The notes under the pieces: generated by a model
What the model saw: only the letters and a program-made list of their open reading frames with translations
Databases searched by the model: none
Told to the model about the DNA's origin: nothing
Program-made: the position numbers and the translations under genes
Shown: positions 8,519 to 18,927 of the stretch, piece by piece
How the letters are laid out: each line of letters opens with the position of its first letter
How positions within the stretch are numbered: position 1 is the stretch's first letter
Assembly: GCA_003353795.1 (NCBI GenBank)
Contig: PIVY01000031.1
Span: 1 to 35,786 of the forward strand
Direction of reading: 5' to 3'
DNA: 35,786 nucleotides
DNA from: a bacterium
GTDB lineage: Bacteria > Krumholzibacteriota > Krumholzibacteriia > LZORAL124-64-63

Positions 8519-10179
8519 CGGATCAGACTCATCCTCTTGCTGATGGAAAGACCGTTGGACTCGAGCCGGTAGAGATAGATTCCGCTGGGCAGCGAGCGGC
8601 CGTCGCTGTCGCGACCGTCCCAACGAATATCGTGCCTGGTCTGCGCGGACAGGCCGGACCGATGGAAGGTCCGGAGCGTATGGCCACGCAGGTCGTGGAT
8701 ACGAACCATGACGTCGCCGGGAACGTCAAGCACGAAATAGATCGTGGTCTGCGGGTTGAACGGGTTCGGCATGTTGCCGAGCAGAATGCCGGCCGTGGGC
8801 AGGTCGCCGACGGCGTTGCCACAGCCTGCCGCGTAGGCGCCGCAGTAGGTCGTGCCGCAGCCGCCGTCGGGGTGGTTGCCGGTGGCGCAGGGGCTGTCGT
8901 TCTCGATCCGGTAGTTGCCTTCGACCACGTTGCAGAACATGGGGTCGGCCGAGAAATTGCAGCCGCCGTCGATGCCGCCGCCGATGCCGTCGCCATCCAC
9001 GTTGTTCCAGATGTTGCATCCGGTCACGGTGAAGTCGGAGGCGAACTGGTTCTGGATGCCGGCGCCCTGGGTGGTGCTGGCCACGATGCAATTGGTGATC
9101 GTGGGCGTGGCGCCCCACTGCACCAGGATGCCGCCGCCGAGTCCGGGCGTCGAGGGATGGTCGGGGTCGAAGCAGGAGTTGTCGACGAGGGTGCAGTTCT
9201 CGATTGTGGGAGCGGGGTCGAACTGGATGTCGATGCCGCCGCCGCCGGAGCCGGGGCTATTGGCCAGGTTGCCCGCAATCAGCAGATTCCGCAGGATCAT
9301 GGCGGACTGCTGGCAGGTGATGCCGCCGCCGTAGTTGAAGCTCGCGTCGGTGTAGTTGCCGATGATCTCGCAGTCACTCACCGTGCCGGACGCTTCGGAG
9401 ATGAACGCCAGGCCGCCGCCGGCACCCCGGGTCGAGTTGCCGGTGAAACTGCAGCCGCTGATGTCGGCGTGCGCATCCTGCACCGCCATGCCGCCGCCGT
9501 TGCCGAAGTCGGCCGTGATGAAGTTGTCGGTGAAGACGCAGCCGTTCATGTTGAGCGTGCACCCCGACCGCACGAAGGCGCCGGCGCCCGAGGGGGCCGA
9601 ATTGCCGACGAAGACGCAGTCGGTCACCACTGCCTGGCACATCTCCTCGACGGCGAGTCCGCCACCCTGCTTGGCGACGTTGTTCACGAATTCTACGCGC
9701 TCGATAACCGCATCCGAATCGGAGATCACGATGATGCCGCCGTCGGTGTTGGCGTCGATCTTCAGATCCCTCAATTCCGTACCCGTGGATCCCTGCCGGA
9801 CGAGGATGCCGGCTCCGTAGATCTCGGCATAGGCTTCGCGAACCTGCAGATTCTCGATCCGGACATTGTCGGTGTCGTGCACGTAGATGCCGCGACCGAG
9901 GCTCTGGGCGTTGATGATGGTGGCTTCGGGGCCGGCGCCGCGGAGCGTCACGCCGGACTGCATGATGACGCACGCCGGCGTGGTTCCCGGACCTTCGGTC
10001 TCATGGGTGCAATCGTTGTACGTGCCGGCGGCCACGAGCACGGTGTCTCCTGCAGCGGCGGCCTGGACGGCGTCGTGGATCTGGGCGTAGTCGCCCGGCA
10101 CGTTGATCACGGTTGCGAAAGCGGCCGTGGAGCCGAGCAGGAGTAGGAGGGCGGTAATCCCGATGACGAAGCGCTTCAT
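8515..10179 (-). CDS. Secreted right-handed beta-helix protein with FlgD-like sorting domain
   Basis: This 554-residue product starts at the ATG at 10179, preceded by a good AGGAGG site. The frame runs 39 codons further upstream without signal-peptide character. Residues 1-22 are a signal peptide (MKRFVIGITALLLLLGSTAA). The opening VINVPGDYAQIHDAVQAAAAGDTVLVAAGTY is the standard entry into a pectate-lyase-like parallel beta-helix. Rung-like repeats of about 20-25 residues follow, rich in Asn, Gly and buried hydrophobics (for example GCVFTDNFITADFGNGGGMAVQDA, GCSFTGNSTRGAGGG, DCEIIGNYTDASFNYGGG). The last 90 or so residues form the FlgD-like Ig domain (NMPNPFNPQTTIYF, HDLRGHTLRTF, GIYLYRL). 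No catalytic residues were identified. It is the promoter-proximal gene of a two-gene unit with the C25-like protein, so both are probably exported by the same route. Substrate or adhesion target unknown. Confidence 0.87.
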   Translation of the reverse strand: MKRFVIGITALLLLLGSTAAFATVINVPGDYAQIHDAVQAAAAGDTVLVAAGTYNDCTHETEGPGTTPACVIMQSGVTLRGAGPEATIINAQSLGRGIYVHDTDNVRIENLQVREAYAEIYGAGILVRQGSTGTELRDLKIDANTDGGIIVISDSDAVIERVEFVNNVAKQGGGLAVEEMCQAVVTDCVFVGNSAPSGAGAFVRSGCTLNMNGCVFTDNFITADFGNGGGMAVQDAHADISGCSFTGNSTRGAGGGLAFISEASGTVSDCEIIGNYTDASFNYGGGITCQQSAMILRNLLIAGNLANSPGSGGGGIDIQFDPAPTIENCTLVDNSCFDPDHPSTPGLGGGILVQWGATPTITNCIVASTTQGAGIQNQFASDFTVTGCNIWNNVDGDGIGGGIDGGCNFSADPMFCNVVEGNYRIENDSPCATGNHPDGGCGTTYCGAYAAGCGNAVGDLPTAGILLGNMPNPFNPQTTIYFVLDVPGDVMVRIHDLRGHTLRTFHRSGLSAQTRHDIRWDGRDSDGRSLPSGIYLYRLESNGLSISKRMSLIR

Positions 10180-10273
10180 GATCCTGAATCCTCCTGCAGG
10201 TGTTCGATGGCGGTGTGTGCCAACGACTGTTCCCGAGAGGGACCAGCCGAGCACACATCCGGTGTGGCTCTTC

Positions 10274-10282
10274 ATTATATCA
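10274..10282 (-). promoter_or_regulatory. Extended -10 promoter for the beta-helix/C25 unit
   Basis: Read on the minus strand, this is TGATATAAT, a consensus TATAAT with the TG of an extended -10 element. No good -35 hexamer is visible at 16-18 bases, which is typical of extended -10 promoters. Transcription would start near 10267 and give a leader of roughly 88 bases before the ATG at 10179. Confidence 0.6.
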
Positions 10283-10406
10283 TGCGCTCCAATCAAGATA
10301 CTAGGCCACGAATTCTAACTTTTTCGGGATGTCGAACGCACTCGAATGCCGGAATTTGCGGATTCAGGCTTAATCTCGGCAAAGCGAGACAAATTTGTTC
10401 CACGAA

Positions 10407-10445
10407 ATAAGGGGAACCGCCCGCGGAGCTAATGGTTCCCCTTAT
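10407..10445. repeat. Perfect 12-bp inverted repeat, hairpin or operator
   Basis: ATAAGGGGAACC (10407-10418) and its exact reverse complement GGTTCCCCTTAT (10434-10445) flank a 15-base loop. The element lies between the two divergent promoters and upstream of both, so it should not act as a terminator for either flanking gene. It could be a shared operator, a cruciform, or part of a small independent RNA. Confidence 0.75.
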
Positions 10446-10560
10446 GTTTGATTTCTGGCGAAAATGCCACAGATGGGATGAATTGGCAATAATGGTAACG
10501 GCGAGTCACTAGTTTGCTCAGGAATGTTAAGATTTAAGCCGTTATCCCAGTGGAGAGATC

Positions 10561-10569
10561 TGCTATAAT
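10561..10569 (+). promoter_or_regulatory. Extended -10 promoter for the large C25-like gene
   Basis: TGCTATAAT is a perfect extended -10 element. The best -35 candidate (TTATCC at 10542-10547, 16-base spacer) is weak. The predicted start near 10576 gives a leader of about 72 bases, ending in a GGAGG ribosome site at 10638-10642, five bases before the ATG at 10648. Confidence 0.65.
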
Positions 10570-10647
10570 CGACGGATGCTTGCACCCCTGATCGAGCTCG
10601 GGTACCGCGGCATCTCCGCACCGTGCTGTCAACCGATGGAGGCCGAA

Positions 10648-13600
10648 ATGCGCTCAATGCGATGGTTCCTTCCCCTGGCCGGCGTACTGCTCATGGCAGC
10701 GCCGTTGCTGGCTGCCCAAGAGGCAGTCCGGATCCAGTCCCTTACCCCGGATGGAGCGCTCGGCGCGCCGAGCGTCGAACTCCTCGCTCAGAGTCCCGGG
10801 AGTCTCACTCTCGAGCTGGCCGTACCCAGCGTCGAGATGACCGAGAAGGAACTGGACGGACGGATGTTCCAGTCGCTGGAGCTGACCGGAGGCGGCCATT
10901 TCGGCGCCGTGGGTCAGCCCGCTTTGCCGACCTTCACCCGCCTGGTGGCATTGCCTGCCGGCATGGGCGTCGCTGCGCGCGTGACCGCGACCGACAAGGT
11001 CGACCTCGGTATCGTCAATCTCGCGCCCGGATACGGCATCCGGTCGGTGGACAAGATGGGACCGGTGCGCTTCGACCAGTCGCTCTACGCCGCGGCCCCG
11101 GCCAGCGAGCCCGCGGTGACCGTCGGCGAACCCGCGATCATGCACGGAATGCGGGTTGTGCCGGTGACGTTCAGCCCCATGGCCTACGATCCGGCCACGG
11201 GCGAGGCCGAGATGGCGCGCTCGATGACCGTCGAGATCGAGTTCTCCGGTCGCGACGATCGCAACGACGTGGCGTCGATTCCGGCGATGATTCCCGAATC
11301 CTTCGCCACCATCCTCGCCGAGGAAGTGGTCGGCCTCGACCTCGCCGGTGTGGAGACGGGCCCCGGCTCCTACGTCATGATCTGCCCCAACAACGCCACG
11401 GTCGTGAACATCGTGGAGTCGCTGGCGGACTGGCGTCGGCGTCAGGGCTACAACGTCCAGGTCGTGACCACCGCGACGACCGGAACCAGCAACACGGCCA
11501 TCAAGTCGTGGCTGACGACGCAGTACAATTCCATCGAACCGCCCCTGGAGTTCGTCACGCTGGTCGGCGACGCCAACGGCTCGGTCTCGATCCCCTCGTG
11601 GCGCGAGACCTTCTCGAGCTACAACGGCGAGGGCGACCACGACTACACCACCCTCGACGGCGGCGACGTGCTGTCCGATGTCCACCTCGGTCGTCTGTCG
11701 GTCACCAGCACCAGCCAGTTGCAGAACGTGGTGGACAAGATCGTCGAGTACGAGAGCTCGCCGGACATGAGTCAGACCAACTGGTTCACCACGGCGGGCC
11801 TGACCGGCGATCCGGCCTCGTCCGGTTACTCCACGATCTTCGTCAACCAGGTCGCGAAGGAGCACCTGCTCGACCTCGGCTACACCCGGATCGATACCAT
11901 CTGGAGCGGCAACTACCTCACCCAGATGATGGCCACCATCAACCAGGGCGAGAGCTTCTTCACCTACCGCGGCTACTGGAACATGAGCGGCATGAGCTCG
12001 AGCCACATCGAGTCGCTCGGCAACGGTCAGCAGCTTCCATTCGCCTGCATCCTCACCTGCGACACCGGCAGCTTCTGGGATGACACGACCGCGCGCAGCG
12101 AGGCCTTCCTGCGCGCGTCCAACGGCGGTGGTATCGCCTCCATCGGAACGGCTACCATCGGTACTCACACCCGGTACAACAATTGCATGTTCCTGGGTGT
12201 CAACAACGGCATCCTGAACAGCGATGAGCACCGCGTGGGGCCCGCGTTGACCCGCGGCAAGCTGAACCTCTACAACAACTACTGGAACAACGAGTGGCAG
12301 AACGTGTGGGTCTGGTCCACCTGGAACAACCTGATGGGTGACCCGGCCACGGAGATCTTCACGGGCGTTCCCGATCAGATCTCGGTGAGCTACCCGACCC
12401 AGGTGGCCGTGGGCGCCAACGCCCTGCCCGTGACCGTGACGCTGAGCGGATCGCCGGTCGAGGGCGCGCGCGTGGCCGTCTACCAGGACGGCACGGTGCG
12501 CAGCACGGCCGTCACCGGCCAGGACGGTGAAGTGGTCATGGACATCGGCGGCGCCATCGGCGGCGACGTGCTCGTCACCGTCACCGGCACCAACATGTAT
12601 CCTCACCTGGGCGCCACTGCGGTGGGCACCGTGGCCCGGTCCCTCGACTTCAACGCCCTGGTCGTCGATGACGCTCCCGGCGGCAACGGCGACGACCTGG
12701 CCAATCCGGGTGAACTCCTCGACCTGGACATCGAACTGATCAACCACGGCACCAACGCCGTGACCAGCGGCGCGGGCGTGCTCTCGACCTCGCTGCCGTA
12801 CGTCAACATCGTCGACGGCTCGGGCAGCTACGGCACGGTCTCGGCCGGCGCCACGGCCTGGGGCGACTACCGCATCGAGCTGGAATCCGACGCGCCCGGC
12901 GGCCAGACCGTCGCCCTGCGCCTGGATGCGACCGGCAGCGGCGGCAACTGGACCAGCCTGGTCGAGCTGCCCATCCACGGTGCCCACGGTGCGTTCAACC
13001 GCATGACCTTTGGTGGACCAGGCGGCAATCTGGATCCCGGCGAATCGGGCACGGTCCGCTTCGACCTGTCCAACGACGGTGATCTGGCCACCAGCGGCGT
13101 GACCGCCACGCTGTCCTGCACCAGCCAGTGGATCAGCATCACCGACGGCAACGGCGGCTGGGGGTCCATCGCGGCCGGTGCCGCGGCCACCCAGGCGGAC
13201 AACTTCAGCATCGACATCTCGGCCGACTGCTTGCCTGGCCACCTCGCCAGCCTCTCGGTGGCGATCAGCTTCGCCGAGGGCGGCACGCAGGTCATCGAGT
13301 TCCCGGTGACGGTGGGTTCGTCCGCCGTGGGTGATCCCACCGGTCCCGACGCCTACGGTTACTATGCCTACGATGACGCCGATACCGCCGCCGAGGCGCC
13401 GACCTACCAGTGGGTCGAGTTGGCCGGCGTGGGCTCCAACACCGGCATCAGCGACAACTCCCGCCACGACGACGAGACGCGTAGTTTCGACCTGCCGTTC
13501 CCGTTCCCGTACTACGGCGACACCTTCGATCGCGTGTCGATCTGCTCCAACGGCTGGCTGTCGTTCGGCGACACCTACATCAAGCTGTACCGGAACTGGA

Positions 13601-15753
13601 CCCTGCCGGCCGACGGCTCCCCGGACGCCATGATCTGCGCCTTCTGGGACGATCTGGCCGGCGGCACCGTCTACCAGTGGTATGACAGCGCCAACCACCG
13701 CTACATCGTGCAGTGGGATGCCTTCGGCTCCTACACCGGCAACAACTACAGCGGCAACTGCACGTTCGAGATCATCCTTCACGATCCTGCGTACTATCCG
13801 ACCGATACCGGCGACGGACTCATCGTCATGCAGTACCAGTCGGTCACCGTGTACAGTGACGAGACCACGTACTTCACCACCGGCATCCAGAACGAGGCGC
13901 GGGACGACGGCCTGACCTATGCCTACGGCAACGACTACGCCGGTGGTGCGGCCACGGTCCAGTCGAACCGGGCCATTGCCTTCCGTCCCATCCTGCCGCA
14001 GTCGCAGGGCACCCTCGCGGGCTCGGTGAGCAACTCGTCGGACGGCGGCGCTCCCATCGAGGGCGCCACGGTGACCGTGCTCGGCAGCGGCCGCACCCTG
14101 GCCACCGGCGGCGACGGCCTCTACCAGGGCGGCGTCACCGTGGGTACCTGGGACATCGCGGTCTACCACGACAGCTGCGCACCCGACACCACCTACAACG
14201 TGGAGATCAACGAGGGCCAGACCACCACGGTCAACTTCGCCCTCGCCGACAACCGCGGACCCTACATCGACAACACCACCCAGCTGGCCGACACCCAGGA
14301 TACCGGCGGCCCGTACGTCGTGCAGGCCAACGTCACCGACCTGACGGGCGTGGTGGACCATGTGCTCCATTACACGTCCAGCAGTTCCGGCGGTCCTTAC
14401 ACCCTGCCCATGACCGTGGTGGACGCGGGGACCGGCCTGGTGGAGGCCAGCATTCCGGGTCAGCCGGACGGTTCGCGGATCCAGTACTGGATCACCGCCA
14501 GCGACGTGCTGGGCAACGGCTCGGCTGATCCCCTTGGCGCGCCGTGGCCCAACTACAGCTTCATGGTGGCGCCGGTGACCGTGGTGACCGACGACGAGAT
14601 GGAGTCGGCGGGTTCCTGGCAGGTGAACCTGCAGGGCACCGACACCGCGACCACGGGCGATTGGGAGCATGGTGATCCCATCGGCACGACCCAGGACGGG
14701 AACCAGTTGCAGCCCGAGTTCGACCACACGGCGGCGCCCGGCGTGAACTGCTGGTTCACGGGCCAGCACGTCCCGGGCGAATCCTCCGGCTACAGCGACA
14801 TCGACGGTGGCGCGACCAGCATCACGTCGCCGGTGTACGATGTTTCCGGGCTCGGTGCGGTGGAGGTCAGCTACTGGCGCTGGTACACCAACAACCTGGG
14901 CAGCAACCCCGGGGGCGGCACCTGGCTGGTGCAGGTGTCCAACGATGGTGGCTCGAGCTGGTCGAACGTGGAAAGCACCACGGCTTCCAACAATGCCTGG
15001 CAGCAGGTGAGCTTCGTGCTCAACGATCACTACGCTGATCCGTCGCAGATGCGCCTGCGCTTCTCCGCTTCCGATGACGGCTCGGGTTCGCTGGTCGAAG
15101 CGGCCCTCGACGACCTGACCATCTCGGCCGCCGAGGTCGTCAGCGACATCGCGGCGCCCACGGTCGCGGTGACCCAGCCCAGCGGCGGCACCTACGGCAA
15201 CGGTCAGCAGCTGAACGTGATCTGGAACGCGTCCGACGATGTGGGCGTCGTTCACGCCAACGTCTGGCTCTCGCTGGACGGTGGCAGCACCTACGACACG
15301 CTCATTGCCTCGGGCGCCCTCGATGACGCGACGAGCTGGATCGTGGACGTCGAGGGCAGCGGGTCCTACGACTGCCGCGTCCAGGTCGAGGTGTTCGACG
15401 GCATGGAGCGCTCGGCGACCGCGGTATCCGGTGCGTTCGTCATCGAGCCGGGCACGCTCGACGTGCCGATGCCGGTCGAGGTGAGCCTGGCCCAGAATCA
15501 CCCGAACCCCTTCAACCCCCAGACGGTGATCGTCTTCTCGCTGCCACGCAGCCAGGACGCCAGCCTGCAGATCTACGATGTGCAGGGCAAGCTGGTGCGG
15601 ACCCTGGTGCGCGGCGTGCAGACGACCGGCCATCACGAGGTGACCTGGAAGGGACGCGACGATCACGGCGGCACCGTGGCCAGCGGACTCTACTTCTACC
15701 GACTGACCACGGACGACGGCGACCTGGTCCGCAAGATGACGCTCTTGAAGTAA
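10648..15753 (+). CDS. Large gingipain-like C25-family secreted protein with FlgD-like sorting domain, probable histidine-less active site
   Basis: This 1701-residue product has its start at 10648 fixed by GGAGG five bases upstream and a signal peptide at residues 1-23. Residues about 85-235 resemble the C25 propeptide (GQPALPTFTRLVALPAG; VVPVTFSPMAYDPATGE). The C25 domain covers about 241-545, with SYVMICPNNATVVNIVESLADW, TLVGDANG, DYTTLDGGDVLSDVHLGRLSV and the strand ACILTCDTGSF holding Cys467 and Cys471. The expected GH motif reads TYRGYW, with Tyr443 at the His position. Downstream are Ig-like repeats, a YYGDTFDRVSICSNGWLSFG domain, a carboxypeptidase-regulatory-like domain (TLAGSVSNSSDGGAPIEGATV), a jelly-roll-like segment, and a terminal FlgD-like Ig domain (about 1612-1701). 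It is divergent from a shorter paralogue with the same substitution type, so the pair may be structural surface proteins or altered peptidases. Confidence 0.9.
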   Translation: MRSMRWFLPLAGVLLMAAPLLAAQEAVRIQSLTPDGALGAPSVELLAQSPGSLTLELAVPSVEMTEKELDGRMFQSLELTGGGHFGAVGQPALPTFTRLVALPAGMGVAARVTATDKVDLGIVNLAPGYGIRSVDKMGPVRFDQSLYAAAPASEPAVTVGEPAIMHGMRVVPVTFSPMAYDPATGEAEMARSMTVEIEFSGRDDRNDVASIPAMIPESFATILAEEVVGLDLAGVETGPGSYVMICPNNATVVNIVESLADWRRRQGYNVQVVTTATTGTSNTAIKSWLTTQYNSIEPPLEFVTLVGDANGSVSIPSWRETFSSYNGEGDHDYTTLDGGDVLSDVHLGRLSVTSTSQLQNVVDKIVEYESSPDMSQTNWFTTAGLTGDPASSGYSTIFVNQVAKEHLLDLGYTRIDTIWSGNYLTQMMATINQGESFFTYRGYWNMSGMSSSHIESLGNGQQLPFACILTCDTGSFWDDTTARSEAFLRASNGGGIASIGTATIGTHTRYNNCMFLGVNNGILNSDEHRVGPALTRGKLNLYNNYWNNEWQNVWVWSTWNNLMGDPATEIFTGVPDQISVSYPTQVAVGANALPVTVTLSGSPVEGARVAVYQDGTVRSTAVTGQDGEVVMDIGGAIGGDVLVTVTGTNMYPHLGATAVGTVARSLDFNALVVDDAPGGNGDDLANPGELLDLDIELINHGTNAVTSGAGVLSTSLPYVNIVDGSGSYGTVSAGATAWGDYRIELESDAPGGQTVALRLDATGSGGNWTSLVELPIHGAHGAFNRMTFGGPGGNLDPGESGTVRFDLSNDGDLATSGVTATLSCTSQWISITDGNGGWGSIAAGAAATQADNFSIDISADCLPGHLASLSVAISFAEGGTQVIEFPVTVGSSAVGDPTGPDAYGYYAYDDADTAAEAPTYQWVELAGVGSNTGISDNSRHDDETRSFDLPFPFPYYGDTFDRVSICSNGWLSFGDTYIKLYRNWTLPADGSPDAMICAFWDDLAGGTVYQWYDSANHRYIVQWDAFGSYTGNNYSGNCTFEIILHDPAYYPTDTGDGLIVMQYQSVTVYSDETTYFTTGIQNEARDDGLTYAYGNDYAGGAATVQSNRAIAFRPILPQSQGTLAGSVSNSSDGGAPIEGATVTVLGSGRTLATGGDGLYQGGVTVGTWDIAVYHDSCAPDTTYNVEINEGQTTTVNFALADNRGPYIDNTTQLADTQDTGGPYVVQANVTDLTGVVDHVLHYTSSSSGGPYTLPMTVVDAGTGLVEASIPGQPDGSRIQYWITASDVLGNGSADPLGAPWPNYSFMVAPVTVVTDDEMESAGSWQVNLQGTDTATTGDWEHGDPIGTTQDGNQLQPEFDHTAAPGVNCWFTGQHVPGESSGYSDIDGGATSITSPVYDVSGLGAVEVSYWRWYTNNLGSNPGGGTWLVQVSNDGGSSWSNVESTTASNNAWQQVSFVLNDHYADPSQMRLRFSASDDGSGSLVEAALDDLTISAAEVVSDIAAPTVAVTQPSGGTYGNGQQLNVIWNASDDVGVVHANVWLSLDGGSTYDTLIASGALDDATSWIVDVEGSGSYDCRVQVEVFDGMERSATAVSGAFVIEPGTLDVPMPVEVSLAQNHPNPFNPQTVIVFSLPRSQDASLQIYDVQGKLVRTLVRGVQTTGHHEVTWKGRDDHGGTVASGLYFYRLTTDDGDLVRKMTLLK

Positions 15754-15783
15754 GCGCCCGCTTGTGCCAGATTCGTGACCTGC

Positions 15784-15815
15784 GACGGCGGCCGGGGATC
15801 CTCCCGGCCGCCGTC
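15784..15815 (+). terminator. Strong hairpin after the C25-like gene, no T-run
   Basis: A 13-bp perfect stem, GACGGCGGCCGGG paired with CCCGGCCGCCGTC around a 6-base loop, lies 30 bases after the C25-like stop. There is no T-run, so it may slow rather than fully end transcription, or protect the mRNA end. Confidence 0.5.
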
Positions 15816-15844
15816 CAGCGAGACCCCCGCCCTGGAGGATGTCC

Positions 15845-16567
15845 ATGATCCGGCGTCACAGCATGCGCGTCGCAGGCGCGGCCCTGCTCCTGGTGACTCT
15901 GCTGGCCGTGTCCGGCTGCGAGACCGACGACCGGCTGGAAGCACTGTCCTTCGTAGAGCGGCTGTCCGCGGGAGATGGGGCCGTCCTCGAGGCGGATCTC
16001 TTCCATCCCGAGGTCAGTCTCTATCGCCGCTACACCGGATCCAAGTGGCGGCTCGACAAGGACCACGTCTTCACGATCAAGGACGAGAGCCACGTCAAGG
16101 CCGAGGTGACGTTCGGGAACATGCGTTCCGATCGGACCTACAGTCTGCACCTGGTGTGGATCAAGCCCGACGGCAAGGAGATGTATCGGCGCTATGCCGA
16201 GGTCACGCGGCATTCCGTCCGCCTGCCCGACGGGGTCTTGCCGGACAGCACCGGCACGCTGCCCGAATATTTCACTAGCACCATTGAGAAGCGTTTCGGC
16301 GACGAGAAATCGTCAGACATCGTCCAGCGCCTGGCCGACGATCCTGATGCGACGGTCACCGTGAACGAAGTGGTCTACAAGAAGGCCGTCGATCTCGGCT
16401 ATGCGAAACGCAATCTGAAGGTGGATGCCAAGCCCAGGTTCCGCTTGAGCTCTCGCCTGAACATCTCCCGGGAGAAAGAGCGCGAACTGGGGGCCTACAC
16501 CCTGCGGATCTACCTGGATCGCCGGTTGCTCCACGAGACGCCCTTCACCCTCCAGGAGAATACCTGA
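15845..16567 (+). CDS. Putative lipoprotein of unknown function
   Basis: This is a 240-residue product. The ATG at 15845 is preferred because GGAGG (15834-15838) lies six bases upstream; the in-frame ATG at 15839 directly abuts the ribosome site. The N-terminus is a lipoprotein signal with the lipobox VSGC, so Cys25 would be lipidated. The mature part contains a beta-rich segment (YRRYTGSKWRLDKDHVFTIKDESHVKAEVTF; YSLHLVWIKPDGKEMYRRY), a helical middle with a TVNEVVYKKAVDLGY segment, and a C-terminal strand pair (GAYTLRIYLDRRLLHETPFTL). I do not recognise a named family. It probably faces the periplasm from the inner or outer membrane. A strong terminator follows at once, separating it from groES. 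Confidence 0.83.
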   Translation: MIRRHSMRVAGAALLLVTLLAVSGCETDDRLEALSFVERLSAGDGAVLEADLFHPEVSLYRRYTGSKWRLDKDHVFTIKDESHVKAEVTFGNMRSDRTYSLHLVWIKPDGKEMYRRYAEVTRHSVRLPDGVLPDSTGTLPEYFTSTIEKRFGDEKSSDIVQRLADDPDATVTVNEVVYKKAVDLGYAKRNLKVDAKPRFRLSSRLNISREKERELGAYTLRIYLDRRLLHETPFTLQENT

Positions 16568-16592
16568 CCTCTGGCCAGCGCCGTAGACGACC

Positions 16593-16619
16593 GGGCCTGC
16601 CACGCGGCAGGCCCTTTTT
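16593..16619 (+). terminator. Rho-independent terminator after the lipoprotein gene
   Basis: A perfect 9-bp stem, GGGCCTGCC with GGCAGGCCC around an ACGC tetraloop, is followed directly by TTTTT. It lies 25 bases after the lipoprotein stop and insulates groESL from read-through. Confidence 0.93.
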
Positions 16620-16726
16620 CTGGGCGCGAAACATCAAAAAAATAGTAGTGGTGTCACAACTGTCTGGCAGATTGTCAGCATCCGCCGTGGGCCGCATCGA
16701 ATTCCTATTTCCGGCTGGATTTTTGG

Positions 16727-16754
16727 TTGCGGAGGCCGTCTCGCGTTGTATATT
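16727..16754 (+). promoter_or_regulatory. groESL promoter
   Basis: TTGCGG (16727-16732) and TATATT (16749-16754) are separated by 16 bases, a plausible housekeeping promoter. The start would fall near 16761, directly at the edge of the CIRCE element, so a bound repressor would block initiation. Confidence 0.65.
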
Positions 16755-16762
16755 GCGCCCGC

Positions 16763-16789
16763 TTAGCAGTCGCGGGACAAGAGTGCTAA
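16763..16789 (+). promoter_or_regulatory. CIRCE element (HrcA operator) of groESL
   Basis: TTAGCAGTC and GAGTGCTAA are separated by exactly nine bases. The consensus is TTAGCACTC-N9-GAGTGCTAA, so there is one mismatch in the left arm. It sits just downstream of the predicted -10 and ahead of groES, the classical place for heat-shock control by the HrcA repressor. No hrcA gene lies in this window. Confidence 0.93.
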
Positions 16790-16847
16790 CGCGCCATGCA
16801 CCCGCGCAGTCAACGACCAACCCGCACGAACGAAGAGGAGGACCTTC

Positions 16848-17135
16848 ATGGCCATCTCCATCAAGCCCCTGGCCGACCGTGTCATCGTTCAGGCCATGGA
16901 AGCCGAGACGATGAAGGGCGGCATCATCATTCCCGACACCGCCAAGGAGAAGCCCCAGCAGGGCAAGATCGTCGCCGTGGGCCCCGGCCGCACCGACGAT
17001 AACGGCAACCGGGTCGCACCCGAGGTGAAGAAGGGTGACGTGGTGCTCTACGGTAAGTACGCCGGCACCGAGGTCACCGTCGAGGGCAGCGACTTCCTGA
17101 TCCTTCGCGAGGGCGACGTCCTCGCCATCCTGTAG
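16848..17135 (+). CDS. groES: Co-chaperonin GroES
   Basis: This 95-residue protein has the normal GroES length. It opens with [16 protein letters not shown]. The mobile loop that docks on GroEL follows ([27 protein letters not shown]), and the chain ends with the conserved block [16 protein letters not shown]...EGDVLAIL. GroES caps the GroEL chamber and permits ATP-driven folding in the cytoplasm. Translation starts at the ATG following a strong AGGAGG site. It forms an operon with groEL 90 bases downstream, under one promoter and CIRCE. Confidence 0.98.
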   Translation: MAISIKPLADRVIVQAMEAETMKGGIIIPDTAKEKPQQGKIVAVGPGRTDDNGNRVAPEVKKGDVVLYGKYAGTEVTVEGSDFLILREGDVLAIL

Positions 17136-17152
17136 CAATCCGGGACGAATCC

Positions 17153-17178
17153 TTCCGGTCATTCCGGTCCTTCCGGTG
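17153..17178 (+). repeat. Three 9-bp tandem repeats in the groES-groEL gap
   Basis: TTCCGGT occurs at 17153, 17162 and 17171, exactly nine bases apart (TTCCGGTCA, TTCCGGTCC, TTCCGGTGC). The repeats lie between groES and groEL, in the message leader of groEL. Function unknown; they may be simple replication slippage. Confidence 0.7.
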
Positions 17179-17222
17179 CGCGGCCCCCAGTCGGGCCCGC
17201 CGGCGGTAACAAGGAGAATTGA

Positions 17223-18881
<1,659 letters not shown>

Positions 18882-18927
18882 GCACCAGCCTACGTCTGAT
18901 CCCACGCCGGTCAGTCGACCGACGAGT

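Larger units (their letters stand above)
10180..10647. other. AT-rich divergent intergenic region
   Basis: This 468-bp gap separates the divergent beta-helix gene and the large C25-like gene, and is clearly richer in A and T than its surroundings. It contains an extended -10 promoter facing each way, and a perfect hairpin that lies outside both predicted transcripts. I saw no convincing small gene. The open frames crossing it have no ribosome site and no recognisable protein character. Confidence 0.7.

Noticed and set aside
10654..15846. A 1730-codon open frame on the minus strand opposite the large C25-like gene
   Set aside because: It is an antisense shadow created by GC-rich codon bias of the plus-strand gene; its translation is Arg/His/Val/Gly-rich without any domain or signal, while the plus frame has a ribosome site, signal peptide and recognised domains.
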